DNA of 64,000 bases from Rhizobium sp. Its GTDB lineage: Bacteria; Pseudomonadota; Alphaproteobacteria; Rhizobiales; Rhizobiaceae. The stretch is taken from positions 1,001,990-1,065,989 of the forward strand of contig PEKW01000002.1 of NCBI GenBank assembly GCA_002796995.1, given 5' to 3'. This document shows, piece by piece, positions 25,104 to 32,531 of the stretch; position 1 is the first letter of the stretch, and each line of letters opens with the position of its first letter. A program made the position numbers and the translations under genes. The notes under the pieces were generated by a model, which made no database searches, had not been told where the DNA came from, and saw only the letters and a program-made list of their open reading frames with translations.

Positions 25104-25496
25104 ATGGTTCTACCTGTTCACACGATGCAGTACGCCGCGATCCTCGCGCTGATCTTTGTCGCCTTGTCCCTCTGGGTCTCCATGGGGCGGGCGAAGATGC
25201 GGGTGCACCACGGCGATGGCGGTCACGTCGCGCTCAATCGCCGCATCCGCACCCACGCCAACTTCGCCGAATACGTGCCCTTCGCGCTGCTGCTGATCGG
25301 CCTTGGCGAAATGGCGGGCGTGGGCGGCACGACCGTTCAGGCCCTGCTGGCCGTTCTGGTCGCCGCCCGTCTCGCCCATCCCCTCGGCATGACCGCGCCG
25401 GAGGGATCGGTCCGGCAATATGCGCTGCGGGCACCGGCCATGCTCGCCACCTGGGCCGTCATCGCGGTGGCGGCCGTCCTGCTTTTGGTCCGCTGA
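25104..25496 (+). CDS. MAPEG-family membrane protein
   Basis: 130 residues, four membrane segments. RRIRTHANFAEYVPFALLLIGLGE and ARLAHPLGM match the MAPEG fold (membrane-associated eicosanoid and glutathione metabolism). Bacterial members may be glutathione transferases. It begins 24 bases after the ArsR-SRPBCC stop with GAGGAG upstream, so it belongs to that operon and is probably regulated by it. Confidence 0.87.
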   Translation: MVLPVHTMQYAAILALIFVALSLWVSMGRAKMRVHHGDGGHVALNRRIRTHANFAEYVPFALLLIGLGEMAGVGGTTVQALLAVLVAARLAHPLGMTAPEGSVRQYALRAPAMLATWAVIAVAAVLLLVR

Positions 25497-25616
25497 CGGG
25501 CCTTCGGACGGCGGGGTATTGTTCCGCCCGATTGCCCCGCCGCGGGGAATTGGATAAACATCGTCCCTTACGGATCGCGCTGCAGCATTGCGGCGGTTGA
25601 AGGCGGAGTGCGACAC

Positions 25617-26531
25617 ATGGCGATTGCAGATGCGGCCGGCCAGACGGCACGGTGGAAGGATGCAGCCCCCGGTTCCGACGACGAGGAGATCATCCCCCGC
25701 GACATCCGTTTCGGCATCCTCGAAAACCCCACCCGCCACTGGCTCGGCGGCGATTTCCACAAGACGGCCCTGATCGACGGCCTTTCCATCTTCCTGCCGG
25801 AAGGCGAGCGCTACTTTATCCGCTCGCTGAAATATTACGCGCCGAAGCTCAAGGACAAGCATCTCGCCGACGAGATCAACGGCTATTCGGTGCAGGAGGC
25901 TTTTCACACCCGCGAGCACGAGGACTACAACCGCGCGCTGGCCAAGCTCGGTTATGACGTCGAGGCGATGGAAGCGCCGGTGATCAAGACGCTGCGCTCC
26001 GACAAGATCCCGATCTTCCGCCTCGCCGTCACCTGCGCCATCGAGCACCTGACCGCGACGCTGTCGTCGGTGACGCTGCGCAACCCGCAATTCCTCGACG
26101 ATGCCTCGCCGGCCTATCGCCGCCTGTGGATGTGGCATGCGCTGGAGGAGCTGGAACACAAGGCGGTCGCGCTCGACGTCTTCGACGCGGCGACGACGAA
26201 ATATTCCCCCTTCAAGCGCTACATGCTGCGCACCATGGCCTTCAACGCGGTGGCCTGGACCTTCCTCAAGATCGTGCTGGCCAACCTGGTGCGCTTTGCC
26301 CGGACCGACGGCGTCAAGACCGGTCCGCGCTTCTGGGCGCGCCTCGTCTGGGTGCTGTTCGGCAATCCCGGTTACTGGCGCAAATGCGCGCCGCTGGTGC
26401 TGAAATATTACCTTCCCGGCTTCAACCCGGTGAACAAGGACGATCACGACCTGATCCACAAGGGCCGCGCCTGGCTCTACGATGAATTCATGGCGCTAGA
26501 CGCCGCCAGGGCGGCCCCGGCCGCCGAATGA
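25617..26531 (+). CDS. Predicted metal-dependent hydrolase, PF10118
   Basis: About 304 residues. FLPEGERYFIRSLKYYAPKL, QEAFHTREHEDYN and ALEELEHKAVALDVFDA give a diiron-like set of Glu and His residues (E..H, E-E-x-x-H) typical of PF10118 proteins, which resemble ferritin-like membrane-associated enzymes. Two amphipathic or membrane helices lie around 215-240. It ends 10 bases before the methyltransferase gene, so they form an operon. The substrate is unknown, probably a lipid. Confidence 0.83.
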   Translation: MAIADAAGQTARWKDAAPGSDDEEIIPRDIRFGILENPTRHWLGGDFHKTALIDGLSIFLPEGERYFIRSLKYYAPKLKDKHLADEINGYSVQEAFHTREHEDYNRALAKLGYDVEAMEAPVIKTLRSDKIPIFRLAVTCAIEHLTATLSSVTLRNPQFLDDASPAYRRLWMWHALEELEHKAVALDVFDAATTKYSPFKRYMLRTMAFNAVAWTFLKIVLANLVRFARTDGVKTGPRFWARLVWVLFGNPGYWRKCAPLVLKYYLPGFNPVNKDDHDLIHKGRAWLYDEFMALDAARAAPAAE

Positions 26532-26541
26532 AAGTGCCCCG

Positions 26542-27357
26542 ATGAGCAGCCGCCTGTTTTCCAACGTCCTGGACGTCGCCACGCTCGGCAAGTTTCCGCG
26601 CACCCAGAAATGGGTCTGGCGGCGCATCTACAACATGCTGTCGCGCTTCTGGGGCGACAAGGACTGGCGCTTCATGAACTACGGCTATGTGCCGAGCGGC
26701 GTGCCGTTTGCGCTGAAAGCCGAGGACGAGGCCGAGCGTGCCTTCATCGGCCTCTACCAGCAGGCGGTCGAGGGCCTTGCCGTCGAGGGCGCCCGCGTGC
26801 TGGAAGTGGGCTCCGGCCGCGGCGGCGGCTCGCGCTACATCGCCCGCTATCACGCGCCCGCGGCCGTCACCGGCCTCGACTATTCGCCGGAAACCGTGCG
26901 CCGGGCGCAGAAGCTCAATGCCGACACGCCGGCGCTGTCCTTCGTCCAGGGCGACGCCGAGAACCTGCCCTTTCCCGAGGCCTCCTTCGACATCGTCGTC
27001 AACATCGAGTCTTCGCATTGCTACGGCGACGTGCCGGCCTTTGCCCGCGAGGTCGCCCGCGTTCTGAAACCCGGCGGCATCTTCACCTTCGCCGACATGC
27101 GGCCGAAGAGCCAGCTGGCCGCCCTCGACGACCAGCTCGGCGCACCCGGCCTCGAACTGATTGACAAGCGCAATATTTCTGAAAACGTCGTCGCCGCCTT
27201 GAACGCCGCCGAAGCCCGCAAGCAGGCCCGCATCGGCAAGGCCTTCCTGCTGCGCCGCTTCATGACCGAATTCTCCGGCTCCAAGGGCTCGGTGCTCTAC
27301 AAGGCGCTGACGGGCGGCAGCGTGGTCTATCAGGCGCGGCGGTATCGGAAGATGTGA
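26542..27357 (+). CDS. SAM-dependent methyltransferase (class I)
   Basis: 271 residues. AdoMet-binding VLEVGSGRGGGSRYIA near residue 90, then VQGDAENLPFPEASFDIVVNIESSHCYG and VARVLKPGGIFTFADMR. The pattern is that of Methyltransf_11 enzymes similar to phenolphthiotriol/sterol-type O- or C-methyltransferases. An N-terminal hydrophobic region suggests peripheral membrane association. Encoded with the PF10118 protein, so a lipid-modifying pair is plausible. The gene is followed by an intergenic palindromic repeat. Confidence 0.87.
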   Translation: MSSRLFSNVLDVATLGKFPRTQKWVWRRIYNMLSRFWGDKDWRFMNYGYVPSGVPFALKAEDEAERAFIGLYQQAVEGLAVEGARVLEVGSGRGGGSRYIARYHAPAAVTGLDYSPETVRRAQKLNADTPALSFVQGDAENLPFPEASFDIVVNIESSHCYGDVPAFAREVARVLKPGGIFTFADMRPKSQLAALDDQLGAPGLELIDKRNISENVVAALNAAEARKQARIGKAFLLRRFMTEFSGSKGSVLYKALTGGSVVYQARRYRKM

Positions 27358-27365
27358 TCCTCGTC

Positions 27366-27500
27366 CTTTCTCCCCGCTCACGGGGGGGGAGGAATGTTCG
27401 GCGCAGCCGATGAAACGATCCAGTGAATCGTTTCGAATGACGAACGCCCTGAGCCCAGGCGAAGGGCCGGCAGAGGTGCCGGCAGGCGGATGAGGGGCAG
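27366..27500. repeat. Intergenic palindromic repeat, copy 1 of 3
   Basis: A 135-bp sequence directly after the methyltransferase stop. It shares with 29890-30020 and 31679-31810 the ordered parts TCGGCGCAGCCGA, GAAACGATCCAGTGAATCGTTTC (hairpin), GACGAACGCCCTGAGC, GCGAAGGGCCGG and GGTGCCGGCAGGCGGATGAG. All three copies lie in the same orientation just behind plus-strand genes. Confidence 0.85.
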
Positions 27501-27551
27501 CAGCCGTCGAACGCGACCAGGCGCCGGAGGGCATCGACCCGCCCAGCGGAA

Positions 27552-27839
27552 TCATCCACTGAGAGTCGGGCGATCCCACGCATCTTCCAGCCGGCTTTGC
27601 GCCTGTTCAAGAAGCCTCCTGTAGTCTGGAGAGAACGGGGCAACCAGCTGCTTCTCCAGATGACCGAGCAACAAGTGGAGAACGGCACATTCGGCGGTGC
27701 TTTCGAAACACGTTGCGCTTGGAGCGCGGGCTTGATCCGGTTCGCTCCATCGTGAAAGAAGCTCGAACAGGACCAAAGCCTCGTCCGGCTCAAGGTGTAT
27801 TTCGGCTCCGCCAGGAACAGTTTTCGCTTCGTTTGTCAT
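27552..27839 (-). CDS. Conserved hypothetical, 95 residues
   Basis: Start ATG 27839 with GAAGG upstream; the reading frame upstream of it has no coding character. The protein reads LEPDEALVLFELLSRWSE and later ECAVLHLLLGHLEKQLVAPF, an all-helical small cytoplasmic protein without cofactor motifs. Divergent from parD across about 160 bases. I do not recognise the family with certainty. Confidence 0.6.
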   Translation of the reverse strand: MTNEAKTVPGGAEIHLEPDEALVLFELLSRWSEPDQARAPSATCFESTAECAVLHLLLGHLEKQLVAPFSPDYRRLLEQAQSRLEDAWDRPTLSG

Positions 27840-27946
27840 GCCTTCAGTCAGCCATGTGCCGCCCGGCTTTGCAAGCCGGTTGAGCCGGCCGACGCACCTT
27901 GCATGGTGACTGGCTAGGCAAGGCCTGAGGGCTGCCGTCAAAATGC

Positions 27947-27965
27947 TTTGGCAAACTTTGCCAAA
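27947..27965. promoter_or_regulatory. parD operator
   Basis: TTTGGCAAACTTTGCCAAA is a perfect 19-bp palindrome (9-bp arms, 1-base centre) 33 bases before the parD ATG. Ribbon-helix-helix antitoxins bind such dyads to repress their own operon; binding here is inferred. Confidence 0.75.
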
Positions 27966-27998
27966 TTATGCCATTTTCATCCCGACGAGGTGACCGAT

Positions 27999-28247
27999 AT
28001 GGCGACGATGAATGTTTCCCTGCCTGATCCGATGAAGGAATGGGTGGACGCCCAGACGAAGACGGGGCGCTACAGCAATGCCAGCGACTATGTGCGCGCC
28101 CTGATCCGCCGCGATCAGGAGCGCGCCGACGCGCTGGAACAATTGCAAGGCCTCGTCACCGAGGGCCTCGACAGCGGCGTCAGCGAGCGCTCCAAGGAGG
28201 ATATCCTACGGGCCGCCCGGGAACGGCTTGCCGCCACCCGGAGATGA
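27999..28247 (+). CDS. parD: ParD-type antitoxin
   Basis: 82 residues. The N terminus MATMNVSLPDPMKEWVDAQTKTGRYSNASDYVRALIRRD is a ribbon-helix-helix domain; the acidic C terminus (GLDSGVSERSKEDILRAARER) is the usual toxin-neutralising helix. GAGG lies upstream of ATG 27999. It overlaps parE by 4 bases (ATGA) and has a clear upstream operator. Confidence 0.93.
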   Translation: MATMNVSLPDPMKEWVDAQTKTGRYSNASDYVRALIRRDQERADALEQLQGLVTEGLDSGVSERSKEDILRAARERLAATRR

Positions 28248-28534
28248 CTTACCGCACGACCGTCGAGGCCGACCGCGACATCATCGAGATCTATGTTCTC
28301 GGAGCGCAGCAATTCGGCGTGGCCCAATCCGAGCGATATGTCGATGAGTTGTTCAACACCTTTGTACTGCTGGCCGAAAACCCCAACATGGCGCGCGAAC
28401 GCCGCGAACTGAATCCGCCCATGCGGCTCCATCCCTATCACGCACACCTGATCGCCTATCTGGTTCGGGACGGTGACATTCTGATCGTGCGCGTCCTTCA
28501 TGGCCGGCAGGATTGGCAAGGCCTGTTCGGCTAG
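28244..28534 (+). CDS. parE: ParE-type toxin
   Basis: 96 residues: MTYRTTVEADRDIIEIYVLGAQQFG, then RLHPYHAHLIAYLVRDGDILIVRVLHGRQDW. This is the RelE/ParE fold; the C-terminal ILIVRVLHGRQDW is the ParE signature. Members poison DNA gyrase. Intact length and motifs suggest an active toxin held by ParD. Translationally coupled to parD. Confidence 0.93.
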   Translation: MTYRTTVEADRDIIEIYVLGAQQFGVAQSERYVDELFNTFVLLAENPNMARERRELNPPMRLHPYHAHLIAYLVRDGDILIVRVLHGRQDWQGLFG

Positions 28535-28582
28535 GCGGGAGCGACCGGCCCCAAGTCGGCCCAAATCCAATCCACCGCGCCC

Positions 28583-28948
28583 TCACGACCTCCCGTCAAA
28601 ACGCGCCTGCGCCGCCGACAGATCGCTTTGGTGGTCCACCGCCCAGTCATAGAGCGCCAGAAACGGGTCCTGCAGTGTCCGCCCCAGGGGCGTGATGGAA
28701 TATTCCACGGCGATGGGTGAGGTCACCGTGACGGTTCGCTCGACCAGGCCGTTTCGCTCCAGCCTTCGCAGCGTCTCCGTCAGCGCCTTCTGGGTGATCC
28801 CGTCCATGCGCCGCTTCAGCGCGTTGAAGCGCTTCGGCTCCTCGCAGAGAAAGGTGAGAATCAGGATCGACCATTTGTGCGCGATCTGTTCGAGAACCGG
28901 TCTCACCCCCGGCAGCGTTTCGATCACTTGTTGTTCCGTGTAGGCCAT
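28583..28948 (-). CDS. HxlR-family regulator
   Basis: 121 residues with the HxlR winged helix: VLEQIAHKWSILILTFL, RFNALKRRMDGITQKALTETLRRLERNGLVER. Usually there is a Cys near the N terminus; here the only Cys is in FLCEEPKRF, so a redox role is possible but not shown. GAGGAG before ATG 28948. Divergent from the SDR gene at 29057; control of that gene is the natural inference. Confidence 0.9.
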   Translation of the reverse strand: MAYTEQQVIETLPGVRPVLEQIAHKWSILILTFLCEEPKRFNALKRRMDGITQKALTETLRRLERNGLVERTVTVTSPIAVEYSITPLGRTLQDPFLALYDWAVDHQSDLSAAQARFDGRS

Positions 28949-29056
28949 CTGGTCTCCTCGGCGATACCTGGGATATGTCCGGTGCGTAATTGACACCTAG
29001 TACACAATATATACCTGTGTCCATGCTGTCCGTCATCATTTGTACAGGAGATCGTC

Positions 29057-29869
29057 TTGACACAGTCCCACACCACAAAGCCCGGCACGGCCGTCGTGAC
29101 CGGCGCATCTTCCGGCATCGGCAAGGTCTATGCCGAACGGCTCGCCGCGCGCGGCTACGACCTGGTCCTCGTCGCGCGCCGAAAGGAGCGGCTGAAGGAA
29201 ATCGCCGACGAACTGCGGGAGCGCCATCCGGTCAAGGCGGAAGCGCTGGTTGCCGATCTCTCTACGCCGGACGGTCTTTCGGCAGTCAGGGAGCGCCTGT
29301 CGACCGACGCCTCCGTCTCCCTGCTCGTCAACAATGCCGGCTTTTCCGCCCTCAAGCCGCTGACCCAGACGCCGGATGAGACGGTCGCCAGCATGATCGC
29401 CCTTAACGTCACGGCCCTGACGGCGCTGTCCAGGGCGGCGCTGATCGCCTTCAAGGGACGCAATGCCGGAACCATCGTCAATATCGGCTCGGGCGCCGGC
29501 TTCAGCCCCTATCCCGACATTCCCGTCTACGGCGCCACCAAGGCCTATGTGTTTCTCTTCACCCAGAGCCTGCAGCATGAGGTGGAGGGCACGGCGGTCC
29601 GCATTCAGCTCGTCCTGCCCGGCGCGGTCGTCTCCGAGGGTTGGGATGTCGCCGGCGGCGCCGCGCTCGAACCGCTGCCGGAGAGCATCGTCATGACCAC
29701 GGAGGATTGTGTCGACGCAGCGCTCTCCGGCCTCGACCAGGGCGAAACGATCACCGCCCCCTCGCTCCACGACGCCTCCCTGCTGTCGGACTATGTCGAT
29801 CGGTCGGGGCAGCTGCTGCAGGCGATGTTCGACGCAAAGCCGGCAGAGCGTTACCGGTCCGGCCGATAG
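29057..29869 (+). CDS. Short-chain dehydrogenase/reductase with TTG start
   Basis: 270 residues: TGASSGIG near residue 16, NNAG, Ser in NIGSGAG and YGATK for the catalytic Tyr-Lys. The start is TTG at 29057 with CAGGAG 6 bases before it; no ATG or GTG gives a complete Rossmann fold. The YGATKAYVFLFTQSL segment is typical of the group acting on ketones and aldehydes (YbbO/DltE-like). Divergent from HxlR. A TTGACA hexamer lies at 28990-28995. Confidence 0.87.
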   Translation: MTQSHTTKPGTAVVTGASSGIGKVYAERLAARGYDLVLVARRKERLKEIADELRERHPVKAEALVADLSTPDGLSAVRERLSTDASVSLLVNNAGFSALKPLTQTPDETVASMIALNVTALTALSRAALIAFKGRNAGTIVNIGSGAGFSPYPDIPVYGATKAYVFLFTQSLQHEVEGTAVRIQLVLPGAVVSEGWDVAGGAALEPLPESIVMTTEDCVDAALSGLDQGETITAPSLHDASLLSDYVDRSGQLLQAMFDAKPAERYRSGR

Positions 29870-29889
29870 AAGCCCGCCCGATGCACCGA

Positions 29890-30020
29890 CCTTCTCCCGC
29901 CTGCGGGGGTAGGAATGGTCGGCGCAAGCGACGAGACGATCCGGTGGATCGTCTCGAATGACAACGCCCTGAGCTTGAGCGAAGGGCCGGAAAAGGTGCC
30001 GGCAGGCGAATGGGGCGGCG
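29890..30020. repeat. Intergenic palindromic repeat, copy 2 of 3
   Basis: Second copy of the element, in the 321-base gap between the SDR and MerR genes. It has CTCCCGCCTGCGGGGGT, GAGACGATCC pairing with GGATCGTCTC, CGCCCTGAGC and GGTGCCGGCAGGCG, with small substitutions relative to copies 1 and 3. Nothing further is recognised in the rest of the gap to 30191. Confidence 0.85.
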
Positions 30021-30191
30021 TGCCGAACGATCATCGCCCTCGCAAGCCCGCTTCGAGCGCACCCTTAAGCGCGCCTCGCCCCGCCGTCTGAGCGATCCGG
30101 CAGGATCGCGCGCAGCATGATGCCGACAGGAAATCGGTTCAAGCATGATGGGTGCCTCAATCCCATGCGGCCGGATGGCCGGAGGGCCGGC

Positions 30192-30587
30192 TCAGCACGG
30201 GTAGTCTTCCAGCTGCGGCACGGGGCCGGGTTTGCCGGACTTGATCCAGTCGACCTTGCCGCGAAGGAAGCTCAGGGCAGCATCCAGGGCCTCCTTGCGT
30301 TGCTGCAGCCTTTCGATCTGCAGTTCGAGGACCTCGACGGTCCGTTCCGGGGAATGCTCCCCTGCGCGATACTCTTCGTTGAGAGCAAGGATTTCGCCAA
30401 GCGTATAACCGAGCGCCTGCTGCAGCCGGATCATCCGGGCGGCGGTCACATCCTCGGGCTTGAACAGCTGATACGGATTGGAGCCGCCCTTGAGCCCGCG
30501 GTCGGGCTTCAGGAGACCCTTGGCGATGTAGAACCGGATCGTGTCGACGGGAAGTCCCGTGACCCGTGCGAATTCCGAAATGAGCAT
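30192..30587 (-). CDS. MerR-family regulator
   Basis: 131 residues. MLISEFARVTGLPVDTIRFYIAKGLL is the MerR winged helix; a coiled-coil dimer helix follows (VEVLELQIERLQQRKEALDAAL). No cysteine triad for metals: the only Cys is the last residue, so the signal is probably organic or redox. ATG 30587 has AAGGG upstream. Divergent from an aldo/keto reductase whose promoter has a 19-bp spacer and a central dyad, the hallmark MerR target. Confidence 0.9.
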   Translation of the reverse strand: MLISEFARVTGLPVDTIRFYIAKGLLKPDRGLKGGSNPYQLFKPEDVTAARMIRLQQALGYTLGEILALNEEYRAGEHSPERTVEVLELQIERLQQRKEALDAALSFLRGKVDWIKSGKPGPVPQLEDYPC

Positions 30588-30596
30588 TTTCAACCC

Positions 30597-30627
30597 TTGA
30601 CCATGGAGCGTACTCCACACTTATAGA
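30597..30627 (+). promoter_or_regulatory. MerR-type elongated promoter of the AKR gene
   Basis: TTGACC (-35, 30597-30602) and TATAGA (-10, 30622-30627) are separated by 19 bp. The dyad TGGAG-CGTA-CTCCA lies within the spacer at 30604-30617. A 19-bp spacer is too long for normal sigma-70 use and is characteristic of MerR-activated promoters. Transcription would start near 30634. Confidence 0.82.
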
Positions 30628-30656
30628 CGATGCTTGTCGAAACTTGGAGACCCGAT

Positions 30657-31640
30657 ATGACAAGCGAAAAAACCATACTGCCTCAGGTCCAGCTCGGCCA
30701 GGACGGCCCCATGATCGGCGCTCAGGGCCTCGGTTGCATGGGCATGAGCGAATTCTATGGTGAGACGGACGATGCCGAGTCGCGATTGACGCTGGAAAAG
30801 GCGATCGATCTCGGGATTAACCTGTTCGATACCGCCGACATGTACGGCCTCGGTGCCAACGAGGCGTTCCTGGCGCCCTTCATCGCCGCCAACCGCGCGC
30901 GCGTCGTCATCGCGACGAAGTTCGACTACAGCCGCACGGCGGAGAAACCCGACGACTGGAGCATCGACAATCGGCCGGACTTCATCCGGGCGGCCGTCGA
31001 TCGGTCTCTCAAGCGCCTCGGCGTCGACGTCATCGACCTCTACTACATGCATCGCCGGACCGACAGCGTGCCGCTGGAGGATTCCATCGGTGCCATGGCC
31101 GAGCTAGTGAAAGTGGGAAAGGTGAAGTGGCTCGGTCTGTCCGCCGTCAGCGCGTCGGAGCTGCGCGCCGCGCATGCCATTCATCCCATCGCCGCTCTTC
31201 AGTCGGAATGGTCGATCTTCACCCGCGACATCGAACAGGAGGTGGTCCCGACCGCAGCCGAACTCGGGGTGACGGTGGTGCCCTACGCCCCGCTGGGGCG
31301 TGGCATGCTGGCGGGCCGGACCGTTGCCGCATCGATTACGGACACCGATGCGCGCCGGCATTTCCCGCGGTTCTCGGCAGAGAACCGCGCAGCAAACATG
31401 CAGCTGGTCGAAAGAATCGAGGAACTCGCCTCGGCCCGCGGCGCGTCGCCGGCGCAAATAGCGCTTGCCTGGCTTTATGCCCAGGGTCGCAGCCTCCAGG
31501 TCAAGACCGTGCCCATCCCGGGAACGCGCAAGCGCGAACGTCTCCTGCAGAACGTCGCGGCGGCGTCAATCATGCTGACTTCGGCAGAGATGGAGGCCCT
31601 CGCGCCACTCGCCTCCGAAGTCCAGGGGGTGACCGTATAG
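30657..31640 (+). CDS. Aldo/keto reductase
   Basis: About 327 residues, (beta/alpha)8 barrel of the AKR superfamily. The catalytic tetrad is in FDTADMYG (Asp, Tyr), VIATKFD (Lys) and YYMHRR (His). The NADPH site is in VPIPGTRK. Likely reduces aldehydes or quinones to alcohols. ATG 30657 with GGAG upstream is preferred over ATG 30630, which would lie before the predicted transcription start. Controlled by the divergent MerR. This pairing is typical of carbonyl or electrophile defence. Confidence 0.92.
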   Translation: MTSEKTILPQVQLGQDGPMIGAQGLGCMGMSEFYGETDDAESRLTLEKAIDLGINLFDTADMYGLGANEAFLAPFIAANRARVVIATKFDYSRTAEKPDDWSIDNRPDFIRAAVDRSLKRLGVDVIDLYYMHRRTDSVPLEDSIGAMAELVKVGKVKWLGLSAVSASELRAAHAIHPIAALQSEWSIFTRDIEQEVVPTAAELGVTVVPYAPLGRGMLAGRTVAASITDTDARRHFPRFSAENRAANMQLVERIEELASARGASPAQIALAWLYAQGRSLQVKTVPIPGTRKRERLLQNVAAASIMLTSAEMEALAPLASEVQGVTV

Positions 31641-31678
31641 CAGACGGGCAACCGGGGCAGGGCAGCCGCCCATCGCCC

Positions 31679-31810
31679 TTCTTCCCGCCTGCGGGGGTGA
31701 GGAATGGTCGGCGCAGCCGACGAGACGATCCGGTGGATCGTTTCGATTGACGAACGCCCTGAGCCAAAGCGAAGGGCCGGCTGAGGTGCCGGCAGGCGGA
31801 TGAGGGGCAG
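31679..31810. repeat. Intergenic palindromic repeat, copy 3 of 3
   Basis: Third copy, directly after the AKR gene and before the converging TetR gene. Contains CCCGCCTGCGGGGG, GTCGGCGCAGCCGAC, GAGACGATCC..GGATCGTTTC, and GGTGCCGGCAGGCGGATGAG. It is closest to copy 1 in the last 40 bases. Confidence 0.85.
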
Positions 31811-31849
31811 GGGGTGCGGGAAGAGACCGTCCCACCGAAAGCCCACCCC

Positions 31850-32422
31850 TCAACCCCGTGCGACGCCGCCGTCTCGCGAATCCGTCAGGATCGCGCTGAC
31901 CATGATGTCGAACAGGTGATCGGCGCGGGGCACGAGCGGGGGTTGTTCGGCGAGCCAGGCGAGCGCGCTGATCAGGGCGAACAGGTCGTTGCCGTCCATG
32001 TCGGGCCGGGCAGCCCCTTCCGCCTGGGCGCGGGCCAGCAGCCGCGTGCCGGCCGAGCGCAGGCTGACGCAGGAGCCGTGCAGCGCGGAATCCTCGTCGG
32101 CGATCGCCGCCACCATGGGCGCGATGACGCCGCTGTAGGAATGCGTCATGGCGACCGCCTCCTTCAGCCACAGGACGAGCGCGCGCCCGGCGTCCTCCTC
32201 CCGTTCCAGGGCGCTCGCCCGTTCGGCCATGTCCTCGAAATTGGTGCGCAGCAGGGCTTCGAGCAGCGCCTCGCGCGTCGGAAAATGCCGGTGCAGCGTA
32301 CCGTCGCCCACGCCCGCCTTGCGGGCGATGTCGCGCAGGGAGGCGTCGGCGCCGCCGCCGGTGAGCAGGTCGCGCGCAACGGTCAGGATGTGGTCGTAGT
32401 TCTTTTTCGCGTCTGATCTCAT
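31850..32422 (-). CDS. TetR-family regulator
   Basis: 190 residues: HTH at about 8-50 (YDHILTVARDLLTGGGADASLRDIARKAGVGDGTLHRHFPTREAL) and the C-terminal ligand domain of the SbtR-like type (PLVPRADHLFDIM). Start ATG 32422. The divergent promoter region contains three copies of an 11-13 base motif. Probably represses the quinone oxidoreductase gene at 32532. Confidence 0.9.
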   Translation of the reverse strand: MRSDAKKNYDHILTVARDLLTGGGADASLRDIARKAGVGDGTLHRHFPTREALLEALLRTNFEDMAERASALEREEDAGRALVLWLKEAVAMTHSYSGVIAPMVAAIADEDSALHGSCVSLRSAGTRLLARAQAEGAARPDMDGNDLFALISALAWLAEQPPLVPRADHLFDIMVSAILTDSRDGGVARG

Positions 32423-32439
32423 GTTGTCTCTTGACAAAT

Positions 32440-32495
32440 GGAGCACTGCGCCGTTTAAGCGGGGCAGTGCTCCACATAATGTGGGGCAGTGCTCC
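32440..32495. promoter_or_regulatory. Triple operator in TetR/quinone-reductase promoter
   Basis: GGAGCACTGC at 32440-32449 is inverted relative to two direct copies GGGGCAGTGCTCC at 32461-32473 and 32483-32495. The direct copies are 22 bp apart (two helical turns) and CCACATAATGTGG bridges them. A TTGACA hexamer at 32431 lies beside the first. Likely TetR binding sites. Confidence 0.65.
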
Positions 32496-32531
32496 GAATT
32501 GGATAGCACATCCGTTACAAGGGAGAAAGCG

